The notes under the pieces are model-generated. The model worked only from the letters and a program-made list of their open reading frames with translations, was not told the DNA's origin and did no database searches. From NCBI RefSeq assembly GCF_019710745.1, contig NZ_JAHKJW010000004.1:1-64000 (forward strand): a DNA stretch of 64,000 nt, in the 5' to 3' direction. A program made the translations under genes and the position numbers. This document shows, piece after piece, positions 34,264-43,190 of this stretch. Position 1 is the first letter of the stretch. Each line of letters opens with the position of its first letter. The DNA is from Streptomyces beigongshangae (GTDB lineage Bacteria > Actinomycetota > Actinomycetes > Streptomycetales > Streptomycetaceae).

Positions 34264-34299
34264 GCGCCGGCCCCCGCCGGCCGGCGAGGGCTGATCGCA

Positions 34300-34336
34300 C
34301 GGTGCCCCGCACCCCTCGAAGGGGTGCGGGGCACCG
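34300..34336. terminator. Terminator after second bkd operon
   Basis: GGTGCCCCGCACCCCT (34301-34316) pairs with AGGGGTGCGGGGCACC (34320-34335), 16 bp with a CGA loop, plus an outer C-G pair. It lies between two convergent genes, so it probably acts both ways. Confidence 0.85.
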
Positions 34337-34384
34337 CGCGACCTGTCCGCCCAGCTGCTCCTGCGCCACTTCTCCGCTTACTTG

Positions 34385-35281
34385 TTACTTGGCGAAGCCG
34401 TAGTTCATGAGCTTCTTCGCGTCCGACTCGCGCGCCGCGATGGACGTCGAGGCGAGCACGGTCCCGATGACCGTCTTCCCGTTGCGGGTCGCCGCGAAGA
34501 CCAGGCAGTACTTGGCCTCCGGACCGGAACCGGTCTTCACACCGATCGAACCGCTGTAGCTGCTGAGCAGTCCGTTCGTGTTGGTCCACGGCGCCATCGT
34601 GCGGGTGCCGCCGGTCTTCGTGATCGTCTTGGCCGTGTACTTCTTCGTCTTCACGATCGCACGGAAGTTGGCACTCTTCATCGCGCTGCTGGTGATCTTC
34701 GTCAGATCGCGCGGTGTGGAGTAGTTGGAACCGTTGCCGATGCCGTCGAACGAGTCGAACTTCGTGTTGGTGAGGCCGAGGTCCTTGGCCTGCTTGTTCA
34801 TCTTGCCGATGAACGACTTCACCCGGGCGGCCCGCGTCGAGCCGGAACCGAACTTGTCGGCGAGGGCGTACGCGGCGTCGCAGCCGGACGGCAGCATCAG
34901 GCCGTACAGGAGCTGGCGGACGGTGACCTTGTCGCCGACGATCAGACGGGCCGACGAGGCGGTGTTGGCGACGATGTAGTCGCTGTACGCCTTCTGAATG
35001 GTGACCTTGGTGTCAAGGTTGAGGTTCGGCTGTGACAGCACCACCTTCGCAGTCATGATCTTCGTCGTGGAGCCGGTGGAACGCCGGGTGTCCGCGGCCT
35101 TGGTGTAGAGGGACTTACCCGTGCCGTTGTTCATCACGAAGCCGCCCTTGGCGGCGATCGTGGGCACGGTGAGTGCTTGCGCGGGCGCCGTACCGAGGGC
35201 GCCGGTCGCGAGCACGGCTCCGGTGGTGAAGACCACAGCGGCAGCTCTGCGAACCTGTTGACCCTTTATGGCGGTTATCAA
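34385..35281 (-). CDS. D-alanyl-D-alanine peptidase/transpeptidase (S11, K15-like, SGC motif)
   Basis: About 298 aa; secreted, with a signal peptide (QQVRRAAAVVFTTGAVLATG) and a likely cleavage after APAQA. Penicillin-binding motifs: nucleophile STTK (Ser71), KTG at 249-251, and in place of the usual S-x-N a S-G-C (Ser132-Cys134) in MLPSGCDAAYALAD. Family knowledge: the Streptomyces K15 DD-transpeptidase has the same Ser-Gly-Cys, so I read this as a K15-like peptidoglycan enzyme. No ATG or GTG fits; I use TTG 35281 (GGGG eight bases upstream), with TTG 35314 as the alternative. Confidence 0.87.
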   Translation of the reverse strand: MITAIKGQQVRRAAAVVFTTGAVLATGALGTAPAQALTVPTIAAKGGFVMNNGTGKSLYTKAADTRRSTGSTTKIMTAKVVLSQPNLNLDTKVTIQKAYSDYIVANTASSARLIVGDKVTVRQLLYGLMLPSGCDAAYALADKFGSGSTRAARVKSFIGKMNKQAKDLGLTNTKFDSFDGIGNGSNYSTPRDLTKITSSAMKSANFRAIVKTKKYTAKTITKTGGTRTMAPWTNTNGLLSSYSGSIGVKTGSGPEAKYCLVFAATRNGKTVIGTVLASTSIAARESDAKKLMNYGFAK

Positions 35282-35444
35282 GTCGATTACCCCGATTACG
35301 TTGAAAGCACCCAAGTGGTGCCAAATGCCCCAGGAGAGCTGCCACTTGCCAGTGGCGCCTTCCCTTCAGACATGTAACTAGCACAAAAGGATGCGCGGGT
35401 TCGGAACCGGACCGCCTCTTTTTACCTCATCCATATCTTGGACC

Positions 35445-35460
35445 ACGCATGACCATGCGT
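35445..35460. promoter_or_regulatory. GntR operator candidate
   Basis: ACGCATG-AC-CATGCGT, a perfect inverted repeat with 7-bp arms and a 2-bp spacer. It ends 24 bases before the GntR start codon, with TTGTATCTATGCTGTG (possible -10 TATGCT) in between. The position suits autoregulation of the GntR/MFS operon. Confidence 0.7.
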
Positions 35461-35484
35461 ACGTGTTGTATCTATGCTGTGCGC

Positions 35485-36219
35485 ATGTCTTCAGCCCCGC
35501 CCCCTGCCGTGCCCGTGCCCGAACAGCAGACCGACCAGCAGACCGACTTGCGGAACGAGCGGCGGGACGAGCAGCGGGTCGTGAAGCGGCCTCCCGCCGC
35601 GGAGCGCGTCTACGCGCACGTCAAGCGGGCCGTACTGGAGCGCCGTTACGAGGGCGGGACGCTGCTCACCGAGGGCGAGCTGGCCGAGGCCGTCGGCGTC
35701 TCGCGGACACCGGTGCGCGAAGCGCTGCTCAAGCTGGAGGTCGAGGGCCTGATCCGGCTCTACCCGAAGAAGGGCGCCCTCGTGCTGCCCGTCTCCGCGC
35801 AGGAGATCGCGGACGTGGTGGAGACCCGCCAGCTCGTCGAGGAGCACGCCGTCCGCAAGGCGGTGCCGGCCCCGCCCGCGCTGATCGCGCGCCTCACCGA
35901 ACTCCTGGCGGAGCAGGAGGAGCAGGCCGCCGCCGGTGACCTGGCCGGGGCCGCCGTCACCGACCGCTGCTTCCACGCGGAGATCGTCCGCAGCGGCGGC
36001 AACGAGATCCTCTCCCGCCTCTACGACCAGCTGCGCGACCGGCAGCTGAGGATGGGTGTCGCCGTGATGCACGCCCACCCCGACCGGATCACCAAGACGC
36101 TCTCCGAGCACCAGGAGATCCTCGACGCACTGCGCTCCGGCGACGCCGAGGCGGCGGTCGCGCTGGTCCACCGGCACGTCAGCTGGTTCTCCAACCTGGC
36201 ACGGGGGGACGTCCGATGA
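35485..36219 (+). CDS. GntR-family (FadR/FCD subfamily) transcriptional regulator
   Basis: 244 aa. A disordered Gln/Asp/Arg-rich N-terminus (~1-45) precedes the winged helix-turn-helix (RVYAHVKRAVLERRYEGG ... LAEAVGVSRTPVREALLKLE). The all-helical FCD ligand domain follows, with metal-binding residues in FHAEIVRSGGN and SEHQEILDALRSGDAEAA and the final HRHVSWF. Family knowledge: FCD regulators release DNA on binding small carboxylates. The gene overlaps the MFS transporter (ATGA), so it likely controls uptake or export of its own ligand. Confidence 0.92.
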   Translation: MSSAPPPAVPVPEQQTDQQTDLRNERRDEQRVVKRPPAAERVYAHVKRAVLERRYEGGTLLTEGELAEAVGVSRTPVREALLKLEVEGLIRLYPKKGALVLPVSAQEIADVVETRQLVEEHAVRKAVPAPPALIARLTELLAEQEEQAAAGDLAGAAVTDRCFHAEIVRSGGNEILSRLYDQLRDRQLRMGVAVMHAHPDRITKTLSEHQEILDALRSGDAEAAVALVHRHVSWFSNLARGDVR

Positions 36220-37595
36220 GCTCGACCCCGCCGTCCCCGTCCCCCTCTTCGCCGTCCTCGCCGTCCTCACCGTCCTCGGCGTCCTCGTCGGCCCTCCCCG
36301 GTGACCCGCCGGGCGGCCGTCGCGCCGTCACGGTCTGGTCCGTCGGCGTCTCCGTCTACTTCGTCGCGGTCATCTTCCGCACGTCGCTGGGGGTGGCCGG
36401 CCTCGACGCCGCCGACCGCTTCCACGTCAACGCCTCCGCGCTGTCGACCTTCTCGATCCTCCAGCTCCTCGTCTACGCGGGCATGCAGATACCCGTCGGC
36501 CTGATGGTCGACCGGCTCGGCACCAAGAGGGTGCTGACCCTCGGCGTCGTGCTGTTCACGGCCGGACAGCTGGGCTTCGCCTTCTCGCCGACGTACGGAA
36601 CGGCGCTGGCCTCGCGGGCGCTGCTCGGGTGCGGTGACGCGATGACCTTCATCAGCGTGCTGCGCCTCGGCACACGGTGGTTCCCCGCCCGCCGCGGACC
36701 GCTCGTCGCGCAGCTCGCCGGGCTGGTGGGCATGGCCGGCAACCTCGTCTCGACGCTCGTGCTGGCCCGGCTGCTGCACGGCGTCGGCTGGACGGCCGCG
36801 TTCGCGGGCAGCTCGGCCGCCGGTGTCGTCGTCCTCGTCCTGATGCTGCTCTTCCTCAAGGACCACCCCGAGGGGCACGGCCCGGAGCCGTCCCCGCACC
36901 GGGGAGGGGCGTACGTACGCCGTCAGATCGCGGCGTCCTGGCGGGAGCCCGGGACGCGGCTCGGACTGTGGGTGCACTTCACGACCCAGTTCCCGGCGAT
37001 GGTGTTCCTGCTGCTGTGGGGGCTGCCGTTCCTCGTCGAGGCCCAGGGCCTGTCCCGGGCGACGGCCGGTGAACTCCTCACGCTGGTCGTGCTCTCCAAC
37101 ATGACCATCGGGCTGGTGTACGGGCAGATCGTCGCCCGGCACCACGCGGCGCGGCTGCCGCTGGCCCTCGGCACGGTCCTGTCGACGGCCGTCGTGTGGG
37201 CCGCCACGCTCGCGTACCCCGGCGATCACGCGCCGATGTGGCTGCTGGTCGTGGAGTGCGCGGTGCTCGGCGCGTGCGGGCCCGCGTCGATGATCGGCTT
37301 CGACTTCGCGCGTCCCGCGAACCCGCCCGAGCGGCAGGGGACCGCCTCCGGCATCACCAACATGGGCGGGTTCGTCGCCTCCATGACGACACTGCTCGCG
37401 GTCGGGGTGCTGCTGGACGCCACCGGCGGGAGCTACACCGTCGCGTTCTCCGCGGTGTTCGTGCTGCAGGCGCTCGGGATCAGTCAGATCCTCCGGCTGC
37501 GGAAGCCGGCGGTCCGGCGGGAGCGGGAGCGGTTGGCGGCGAGCCGGGTGGAGACGGCGCACGTGCCCGCGCGGGCGACCGGCACGGCCCTCTGA
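36216..37595 (+). CDS. MFS transporter
   Basis: 459 aa. After a Ser/Pro repeat (SPSSPSSPSSPSSASSS, ~10-26) there are about 12 hydrophobic helices. The MFS loop motif between TM2 and TM3 is seen as GLMVDRLGTKRVLTLG. Further blocks are CGDAMTFISVLRLGTRWFP and GTASGITNMGGFVASMTTLL. The layout resembles anion/nitrate- or sugar-phosphate-type MFS importers, but the substrate is not identifiable. Coupled to the GntR regulator by ATGA. A 44-bp palindromic terminator follows. Confidence 0.9.
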   Translation: MSSTPPSPSPSSPSSPSSPSSASSSALPGDPPGGRRAVTVWSVGVSVYFVAVIFRTSLGVAGLDAADRFHVNASALSTFSILQLLVYAGMQIPVGLMVDRLGTKRVLTLGVVLFTAGQLGFAFSPTYGTALASRALLGCGDAMTFISVLRLGTRWFPARRGPLVAQLAGLVGMAGNLVSTLVLARLLHGVGWTAAFAGSSAAGVVVLVLMLLFLKDHPEGHGPEPSPHRGGAYVRRQIAASWREPGTRLGLWVHFTTQFPAMVFLLLWGLPFLVEAQGLSRATAGELLTLVVLSNMTIGLVYGQIVARHHAARLPLALGTVLSTAVVWAATLAYPGDHAPMWLLVVECAVLGACGPASMIGFDFARPANPPERQGTASGITNMGGFVASMTTLLAVGVLLDATGGSYTVAFSAVFVLQALGISQILRLRKPAVRRERERLAASRVETAHVPARATGTAL

Positions 37596-37603
37596 CCACC
37601 TGC

Positions 37604-37647
37604 GACCGGCCGACGTCGCCGGGCCGGCCCGGCGACGTCGGCCGGTC
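37604..37647. terminator. 44-bp perfect palindrome, bidirectional terminator
   Basis: GACCGGCCGACGTCGCCGGG on the left is mirrored exactly on the right; the sequence is symmetric over 44 bases with no spacer. It lies between the convergent MFS and hydrolase genes. Confidence 0.8.
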
Positions 37648-37760
37648 AGCCGTGGTGACCGGCGTTCGTCGGCCGGTCGCGGGTGATCGGCGCCCGTCGG
37701 GCGGCTGTGGTGGGTGGTGCCCGCCGGGACCGGACGGCGGCGGCCGGCGCCCGCGGGTGG

Positions 37761-38831
37761 TCAGAGGGCCGTGCCGGGGCGGAGGGTTCGGTGGAGCCAG
37801 CGCAGGCGGGTCTCGCGTGCGTCGCGGCTCAGGGCCGCCCGCGGGGCGAAGGTGTCGAAGCCGTGGAACGCGCCCGGCCAGACATGCAGTTCGGCCCGGC
37901 CCCCGCTGCGCCAGAGCGCGTCGGCGTAGGCGACGCCCTCGTCCCTGAACATCTCGGCCGACCCCACGTCCACATAGGCGGGCGGAAGGCCGGACAGGTC
38001 CGTGGCGCGGGCGGGAGCGGCGTAGGGCGGCACTTCGGCGGTGCCGTACAGCTCGCCCAGCAGCGCCTGCCACATGGTCGCGCCGGAGATCCGGTCCCCG
38101 GTGCCGACACCGTCCAGCTGGTGGCTGGAGAAGGTGGTGCCGCGGTCGTCGAGCATGGGACTCAGGAGGAGCTGCCCGGCCGGGACGGGACCGCCCCGGT
38201 CGCGGAGGAGCAGGGCGAGCGCCGCGGCGAGCCCGCCCCCGGCGCTCTTGCCGCCCACGACGATCCGCTCCGCGTCGATGCCCAGCGTGCGCGCGTTCCC
38301 GGCGGTCCACACCAGCCCGGAGCGGCAGTCCTCCACCTGCGCGGGATACCGCGCCCGCGGCGCCAGCCGGTACTCGACGGAGACGACGGCCAGCCCCAGC
38401 GGAAGGGCCCAGTCGGCCAGCAGCCGCGGAAGCACGGACCACGCGTTGCCCATGACCATGCCTCCGCCGTGCATGTAGTACAGCAGCGGGAGCGGTCCGG
38501 TGAGCCCGGCCGGCCGGGCGCTCACCAGCATGACGTCCGGCCCGTCGTCCCCGCCCGGTACCCGTAGTTCCTCGACGTCGAAGGCGCCGCCGGCCCGCAG
38601 GTCGGAGAGCGTCGGTCGGGGACGGACGGCGGCGTCGCGCTCCTGCGCGGCCGCGAGGTTGCCGGCGGTCAGCGGCACCCTCGTCCCCGCAGCCCCCGCA
38701 GCCCCCGCAGCCCCGGCCCTCCGGGCCGCCAGCGCGGCGCCCAGTTCGGGGTCGAACGGCGGTACCGGCACGGGTACGGGCACGATGCCGGTGCCTGCTC
38801 CGGCCTCCGGTGACGAGCCATCGATACGCAT
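37761..38831 (-). CDS. Alpha/beta hydrolase of the HSL (esterase/lipase) family
   Basis: 356 aa. Oxyanion motif HGGGMVMGN, nucleophile elbow VVGGKSAGGG (Ser), acid DVGSAEMFRDEG and His in WPGAFHGFDTF form the HSL catalytic set. VVSVEYRLAPRARYPAQVED is a family signature. Family knowledge: these cytosolic esterases hydrolyse short-chain carboxylic esters. The start at 38831 (MRIDGSSPEAG) has AGGAG five bases upstream; the earlier in-frame start lacks one. Residues 40-50 carry an AGAAGAAGAAG repeat. Confidence 0.9.
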   Translation of the reverse strand: MRIDGSSPEAGAGTGIVPVPVPVPPFDPELGAALAARRAGAAGAAGAAGTRVPLTAGNLAAAQERDAAVRPRPTLSDLRAGGAFDVEELRVPGGDDGPDVMLVSARPAGLTGPLPLLYYMHGGGMVMGNAWSVLPRLLADWALPLGLAVVSVEYRLAPRARYPAQVEDCRSGLVWTAGNARTLGIDAERIVVGGKSAGGGLAAALALLLRDRGGPVPAGQLLLSPMLDDRGTTFSSHQLDGVGTGDRISGATMWQALLGELYGTAEVPPYAAPARATDLSGLPPAYVDVGSAEMFRDEGVAYADALWRSGGRAELHVWPGAFHGFDTFAPRAALSRDARETRLRWLHRTLRPGTAL

Positions 38832-39195
38832 GACACTCCTGAACAACCCAGAGGAAAGCCGCCATGCCTTCATAAGGTGCTTTGTGGACAAATTCGGAAG
38901 GCAATCGGGACGGCGCCGCGGACGATATATTCTCCGTGCTCAGGGTGAATGAAGAAACGCGGGAAACGGACGAACCGCAGATGACCGTCTGTGCTTTTCC
39001 GCATACTTTTCATGCCGCGCATGCCGTACACACCGCACATACCCCGCATGCTGGGCCACAGTGGCGGCATGTCGGGTACGGAGCCGGCCCGTCGCCTCCG
39101 GTGCCACCGGAACCGGCGCCCTGCCGCGGAGGGTCCTGGACGTGAGCCCCGTCGCTACGGCTCCCCGTGTCTCGACTGCCTGGAGGGCGTGTCAG
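38832..39195. other. Divergent intergenic region, hydrolase / lectin kinase
   Basis: 364 bases without a supportable gene. Less GC-rich than its surroundings between 38880 and 39010. Candidate -10 GATATATTCTCC (38925-38936) for a rightward transcript. Several GCATGC/CGCATG half-sites occur at 39010-39070 (GCCGCGCATGCCG, CCCGCATGCTGG), possibly operators for a local regulator. Confidence 0.45.
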
Positions 39196-41127
39196 GTGTA
39201 TCCGCTGCACAGTTCCGACCCGACGACCATGGGCCGTTACCGCTTGCTCGGCCGGCTCGGTTCCGGGGGCATGGGGAGCGTCTACCTCGGCCGGACCCCC
39301 GGGGGGCGGCCCGCCGCGGTCAAAGTGATCAACGCCCATCTCCAGTACGACCCGGCGGCGCTGGGCCGCTTCCGCCGGGAGGTGGAGACGCTGGGGACCA
39401 TCCGCAACGCGTTCACGGCGGCGCTCATCGACGCCGAGGTGACCAACCCGCCGTTCTGGATGGCGACCGAGTACGTGCCCGGCCCGACCCTGGCCGGGGC
39501 GGTCGAGGCATCGGGTCCGTTCCCGGCCGACCTGGCCCGCGCGGTGCTGGCCGCGCTGGCCGAAGGACTGGCCGACGTCCATGTGCACAACGTGCTGCAC
39601 CGCGACATCAAGCCGCAGAACGTCATCCTCTCGGCCACCGGGCCCCAGCTCATCGACTTCGGCATAGCCCGTGGCGAGGAGATGTCGCACCTCACGCAGG
39701 TCGGCACCGCCATCGGCACCCCTGGATTCATCGCGCCCGAGACCCTCACCCGGAGCGAGGCCGGGCCCGCGTCAGACGTGTTCGCGCTCGGCGTCACCAT
39801 GGCCTACTGCCTCACGGGCCGTCCGCCGTACGGGCAGGGCTCGCCGGCCACCCTCTCCTACCGCACCGTGCACGAGGAGATGGACCTCGGCGGGGTCCCC
39901 GCGGAGATGGCCCGGCTGATCGCCGCCTGTGCGCACCGGGATCCGGCACGGCGTCCGGAGCCGCACCGCATCGTGGAACTCTGCGACAGCGAGACCGACA
40001 TCGTGCGGCACCCCGCCTACCAGCGGATCATCGCCATGGCGTCCTCCGCGGACACGGCGGCGACCCCTGCTCCCGCAGCGTCCACACCCCCGCCCACGCC
40101 CACGCCCACGGTTGCGGACTCCGCCCCGCCGGTCGATCCGGCCGCCGCGACCGCCGTGCAGACGCGGTTCATGCCGTCCGCGCCCCCGCCCCGGCCTCCG
40201 TCGCGGAACGATCCGGCCGCCGCGTCCGCGCACGGCACAGGGCCGGCCCGGTTCCGCCGCAAGCCGTTCGTCGTCGTCGGCGCGGTGGTCGCCGTCGCCG
40301 TCGCGGCAGCCACGGTGGTCGCCCTGGAGGGCTCCGGCTCGGACGCCGAGGCCAAGGACCCGCGAGCGTCCGTGAGCCGCGACGCCTCCCGGGGAAGCAC
40401 GGCGGACGACGGGAACCGGCGGAAGGGCGGGAAGCCGGCCGCGGCCCTGCCGCAGTCGCTGGAGGTGAAGCCCCGGCGGGTCCTGGAGACCGGTGAATTC
40501 GTGCAGGCCGCACACGTGAAGCTGGTCATGCAGGAGGACGGGAACCTCGTCTCCTACGACGAGAACGACCGGCCCCGCTGGGCGACCAGGACGTCCGGCG
40601 CGAATTACCGGGCGATCTTCCAGGAGGACGGGAACCTGGTCGTCCACAATGCCGAGGACAAGCCGGTGTGGGCCAGTAATACGGGGTCTGCCGAGGGTGG
40701 TGTTCTCGAACTGCGTGCCGACGGCGACGTGGTCATCACCCGCAACGGCCAGGACGTCTTCCGGACCAGCACGGACCCCGAGGCCCCGCAGTCGCTGAAG
40801 GTCGAGCCCCGGCGGGTCCTGGAGGCCGGTGAATTCGTGCAGGCCGCGCATGTGAAGCTGGTCATGCGGGAGGACGGGAACCTCGTCTCCTACGACGAGA
40901 ACAACCGAATCCGCTGGGAATCCAGGACATCGGGCGCGAATTACCGGGCGATCTTCCAGGAGGACGGCAATCTGGTCGTCCACAATGCCGAGGACAAGCC
41001 GGTGTGGGCCAGTAATACGGGGTCCGCCGAGGGTGGTGTTCTCGAACTGCGTGCCGACGGCGACGTGGCCATCACCCGCAACGGCCAGGACGTCTTCCGG
41101 ACCAGCACGGCCGACCGATCCCGCTGA
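39196..41127 (+). CDS. Transmembrane Ser/Thr kinase with tandem bulb-type (mannose-binding-like) lectin domains
   Basis: 643 aa from GTG 39196, eight bases after GGAGGG. Kinase domain ~13-270: GSGGMGSVYLG, Lys43, HRDIKPQNVI (Asp137), DFGIAR, TAIGTPGFIAPE. A Pro/Thr-rich linker precedes one membrane helix (~356-378, FVVVGAVVAVAVAAATVVAL). The extracellular part is two near-identical 112-residue B_lectin repeats (419-530, 531-642). Each has two copies of the mannose-lectin signature Q/R-x-D-x-N-x-V-x-Y: EDGNLVSYDEN and FQEDGNLVVHN. Family knowledge: this lectin fold binds alpha-D-mannose. The architecture parallels plant lectin receptor kinases. The His in the second sub-site may weaken binding. 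Confidence 0.9.
   Translation: MYPLHSSDPTTMGRYRLLGRLGSGGMGSVYLGRTPGGRPAAVKVINAHLQYDPAALGRFRREVETLGTIRNAFTAALIDAEVTNPPFWMATEYVPGPTLAGAVEASGPFPADLARAVLAALAEGLADVHVHNVLHRDIKPQNVILSATGPQLIDFGIARGEEMSHLTQVGTAIGTPGFIAPETLTRSEAGPASDVFALGVTMAYCLTGRPPYGQGSPATLSYRTVHEEMDLGGVPAEMARLIAACAHRDPARRPEPHRIVELCDSETDIVRHPAYQRIIAMASSADTAATPAPAASTPPPTPTPTVADSAPPVDPAAATAVQTRFMPSAPPPRPPSRNDPAAASAHGTGPARFRRKPFVVVGAVVAVAVAAATVVALEGSGSDAEAKDPRASVSRDASRGSTADDGNRRKGGKPAAALPQSLEVKPRRVLETGEFVQAAHVKLVMQEDGNLVSYDENDRPRWATRTSGANYRAIFQEDGNLVVHNAEDKPVWASNTGSAEGGVLELRADGDVVITRNGQDVFRTSTDPEAPQSLKVEPRRVLEAGEFVQAAHVKLVMREDGNLVSYDENNRIRWESRTSGANYRAIFQEDGNLVVHNAEDKPVWASNTGSAEGGVLELRADGDVAITRNGQDVFRTSTADRSR
40450..41121. repeat. 336-bp tandem duplication encoding the two lectin domains
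   Basis: Two head-to-tail copies at 40450-40785 and 40786-41121, nearly identical over long stretches, for example GGCGAATTACCGGGCGATCT and the GGCCAGTAATACGGGGTC blocks. Being a multiple of 3 it keeps frame. The very low divergence points to a recent duplication or gene conversion. Confidence 0.92.
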
Positions 41128-41206
41128 CGGCACCGACCACGACCGTCCCCCTGTGTGCCTGTGTTCCGTTGTCCCGTCCACCGCCGTACGGCAGGTCAGG
41201 GCATTG

Positions 41207-41232
41207 CCGGCAGGGCGTGCACGCCCTGCCGG
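41207..41232. terminator. 26-bp palindromic terminator
   Basis: CCGGCAGGGCGTG and its exact complement form a gap-free 26-bp palindrome between the convergent kinase and MDMPI genes. Confidence 0.8.
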
Positions 41233-41281
41233 GATCCCGCCGCGAGCAGCACCCGGCACGGGTCCGACAGGCCGGGAGGCA

Positions 41282-42106
41282 TCACGGCGTGACGGCGAAG
41301 TTCCTGAGGATCGCCGCCGTCAGGTCCGGGTCGCCCTCCGTCTTCAGGCGGTCCGCCACCGCTTCCGGGGTCACCCGGCCGCAGGCCAGGCGGAAGTAGG
41401 TCTCCCAGTCGAGGGCGAGGGTCGCGGCCGGGCCGAGGGACGGGGTGCCGTCTATCGAACCGACGCCGTCGGCGTCCACGCGGACCGTGCGCAGGAAATC
41501 GACGGGCCCGTGGACGTCGAAGACGACCGCGGAGTTCGCCGGGGCGCCCGCGTCCTTGGCGACGACCTTGGGGAGTCTGCTGAGCAGCACGTCACGGGTG
41601 ATGTACGCACCCGGCGAGTCGAGGTTGCCCGGCTGGCCGAGGGCGGTGCGCAGGTCCTGCTCGTGCACCCACAGGTCGAACGCCCGGATGCGCATGGACT
41701 GCTCAAGGGTGACCTCGGTGCCCAGCGGGCCGCGCACCAGCGTGTCGGGCTGCCGCGACTCGTTGCGCAGCTGACGGTTGCGGCGGATGACCGTGTACTC
41801 CAGCTCGGAGGTCATCTCCGGAGCGGTGTGGTGACGGCGGACGTCGACCTGCATCTCCATGTACCGCTGGTGCTCGTTCGTCACGTGGTACAGGTCACGC
41901 GGGAGGGTGTGGATCGGGCGGGGGTCGCCCAGCGCCTCGCAGTCGAGCCCGATCACATGGGAGACGATGTCGCGCACCGACCAGCCGGGGCACGGGGTCC
42001 GCCGGTTCCATTCATTCTCCACCAGCGGCGACACCAGCTCGGATATCGCATCGATGGAGTGCGTCCAGGCGTCGGCGTAGGACTGAAGGCTGGGATGCAG
42101 ACTCAC
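41282..42106 (-). CDS. Mycothiol-dependent maleylpyruvate isomerase (MDMPI)-family protein
   Basis: 274 aa. The N-terminal DinB/MDMPI four-helix domain shows NRRTPCPGWSVRDIVSHVIG with a metal-ligand His, plus RAFDLWVHEQDLRTALG. The C-terminal sterol-carrier-like domain is at ~170-274 (ALDWETYFRLACGRVTPE). Family knowledge: MDMPI-type enzymes use mycothiol, the actinobacterial thiol; most members in Streptomyces have unknown substrates. It is divergent from a carbon-nitrogen hydrolase gene. Confidence 0.87.
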   Translation of the reverse strand: MSLHPSLQSYADAWTHSIDAISELVSPLVENEWNRRTPCPGWSVRDIVSHVIGLDCEALGDPRPIHTLPRDLYHVTNEHQRYMEMQVDVRRHHTAPEMTSELEYTVIRRNRQLRNESRQPDTLVRGPLGTEVTLEQSMRIRAFDLWVHEQDLRTALGQPGNLDSPGAYITRDVLLSRLPKVVAKDAGAPANSAVVFDVHGPVDFLRTVRVDADGVGSIDGTPSLGPAATLALDWETYFRLACGRVTPEAVADRLKTEGDPDLTAAILRNFAVTP

Positions 42107-42260
42107 GAAACGGGACCCCTCGGGCGGTTGGGCGCGGGCAGTGCACAGGCAGCGGGTGTCTTGGGACGCTAAGTTACGCTGCTGTGAGGCACCCCGGCAG
42201 TGCTTTGGTGTGACGATCGTAGGCCCGTATCAAAGGCTCGAATGCCAGGACGGTGGTAGT

Positions 42261-43097
42261 GTGCGCGCCTCTCTCCTCCAGATCGCCGTGGACGAAGCCG
42301 AACCGGTCGACGTCCGCAGACAGCGGGTTGCCTCGCTGGTACGGCAGCAAACCGACTCCGACCTGGTCATTCTGCCGGAACTGTGGACGACCGGAGCCTT
42401 CGCCTTCGAGTCGTTCGACACGGGGGCCGAGCCGCTCGAAGGGCCCACGTACGAGGTGATGGCCAAGGCGGCGAGCGACGCGGGCGTGTGGCTGCACGCC
42501 GGCTCGATCCCCGAGCGGGTCGCCCCCGACGGCGCGGCGGACGGGGGCGCGGCGGGCGGAAGCGCGGGGGCGCTGTTCAACACCTCCCTCGTCTTCTCGC
42601 CCTCCGGCGAGCTCGCCGCCTCGTACCGCAAGATCCACCGCTTCGGCTTCGACAAGGGCGAGGCCGTGCTGATGGGCGCCGGCTCCGAACTCGTCACCGT
42701 CCGGCTGCCGGAGACCACGCTCGGTCTGACCACGTGCTACGACCTCCGCTTCCCCGAGCTCTTCCGCGGCCTCGTCGACGCCGGGGCCGAGACGCTCGTC
42801 GTCTGTGCGGGCTGGCCCGAACGTCGGCGCTCGCACTGGACGCTGCTCGCGCGGGCGCGGGCCGTCGAGGACCAGTCGTTCGTGCTCGCCTGCGGAACGG
42901 CCGGGACGCACGCGGGGGTTCCGCAGGCGGGGCACTCGATCGTGGTCGATCCGTGGGGGGAGGTCCTCGCGGAGGCGGGGGCCGGGGAGGAGGTCCTCAC
43001 GGTGGAGTTCGATCCCGGGAGGGTGGGGGCCACCCGGGAGCAGTTCCCCGCGCTGAAGGACCGGGTGCTGGGTGTCGGGGTGCCGGGCCGGGGATGA
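42261..43097 (+). CDS. Carbon-nitrogen hydrolase (nitrilase superfamily)
   Basis: 278 aa from GTG 42261. The catalytic triad is Glu40 (VILPELWTTGAF), Lys124 (YRKIHRFGFDKGE) and Cys159 (LTTCYDLRFPEL). Family knowledge: Nit2/omega-amidase-like or related amidases hydrolyse amide or nitrile bonds. ELFRGLVDAGAETLVVCAGW and a final R-x-x-FP block fit the omega-amidase group, but the substrate is not certain. Residues 89-103 are an inserted Ala/Gly-rich loop (DGAADGGAAGGSAG). The ribosome binding site is weak; leaderless translation is possible. Confidence 0.88.
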   Translation: MRASLLQIAVDEAEPVDVRRQRVASLVRQQTDSDLVILPELWTTGAFAFESFDTGAEPLEGPTYEVMAKAASDAGVWLHAGSIPERVAPDGAADGGAAGGSAGALFNTSLVFSPSGELAASYRKIHRFGFDKGEAVLMGAGSELVTVRLPETTLGLTTCYDLRFPELFRGLVDAGAETLVVCAGWPERRRSHWTLLARARAVEDQSFVLACGTAGTHAGVPQAGHSIVVDPWGEVLAEAGAGEEVLTVEFDPGRVGATREQFPALKDRVLGVGVPGRG

Positions 43098-43190
43098 GTC
43101 CGGGGACGAGTCCGGGGTTCCGTCCCCGCGCCCCGTACCCCGCGCCCCTGGGACCTCGTCCTCCCCCGCGCCCCGTTCCGGGGCCGGTCG

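Noticed and set aside
40450..41121. Lectin repeats as an assembly artefact
   Set aside because: The copies differ at scattered sites (for example GAACGACCGGCC versus GAACAACCGAATC), so both are real.
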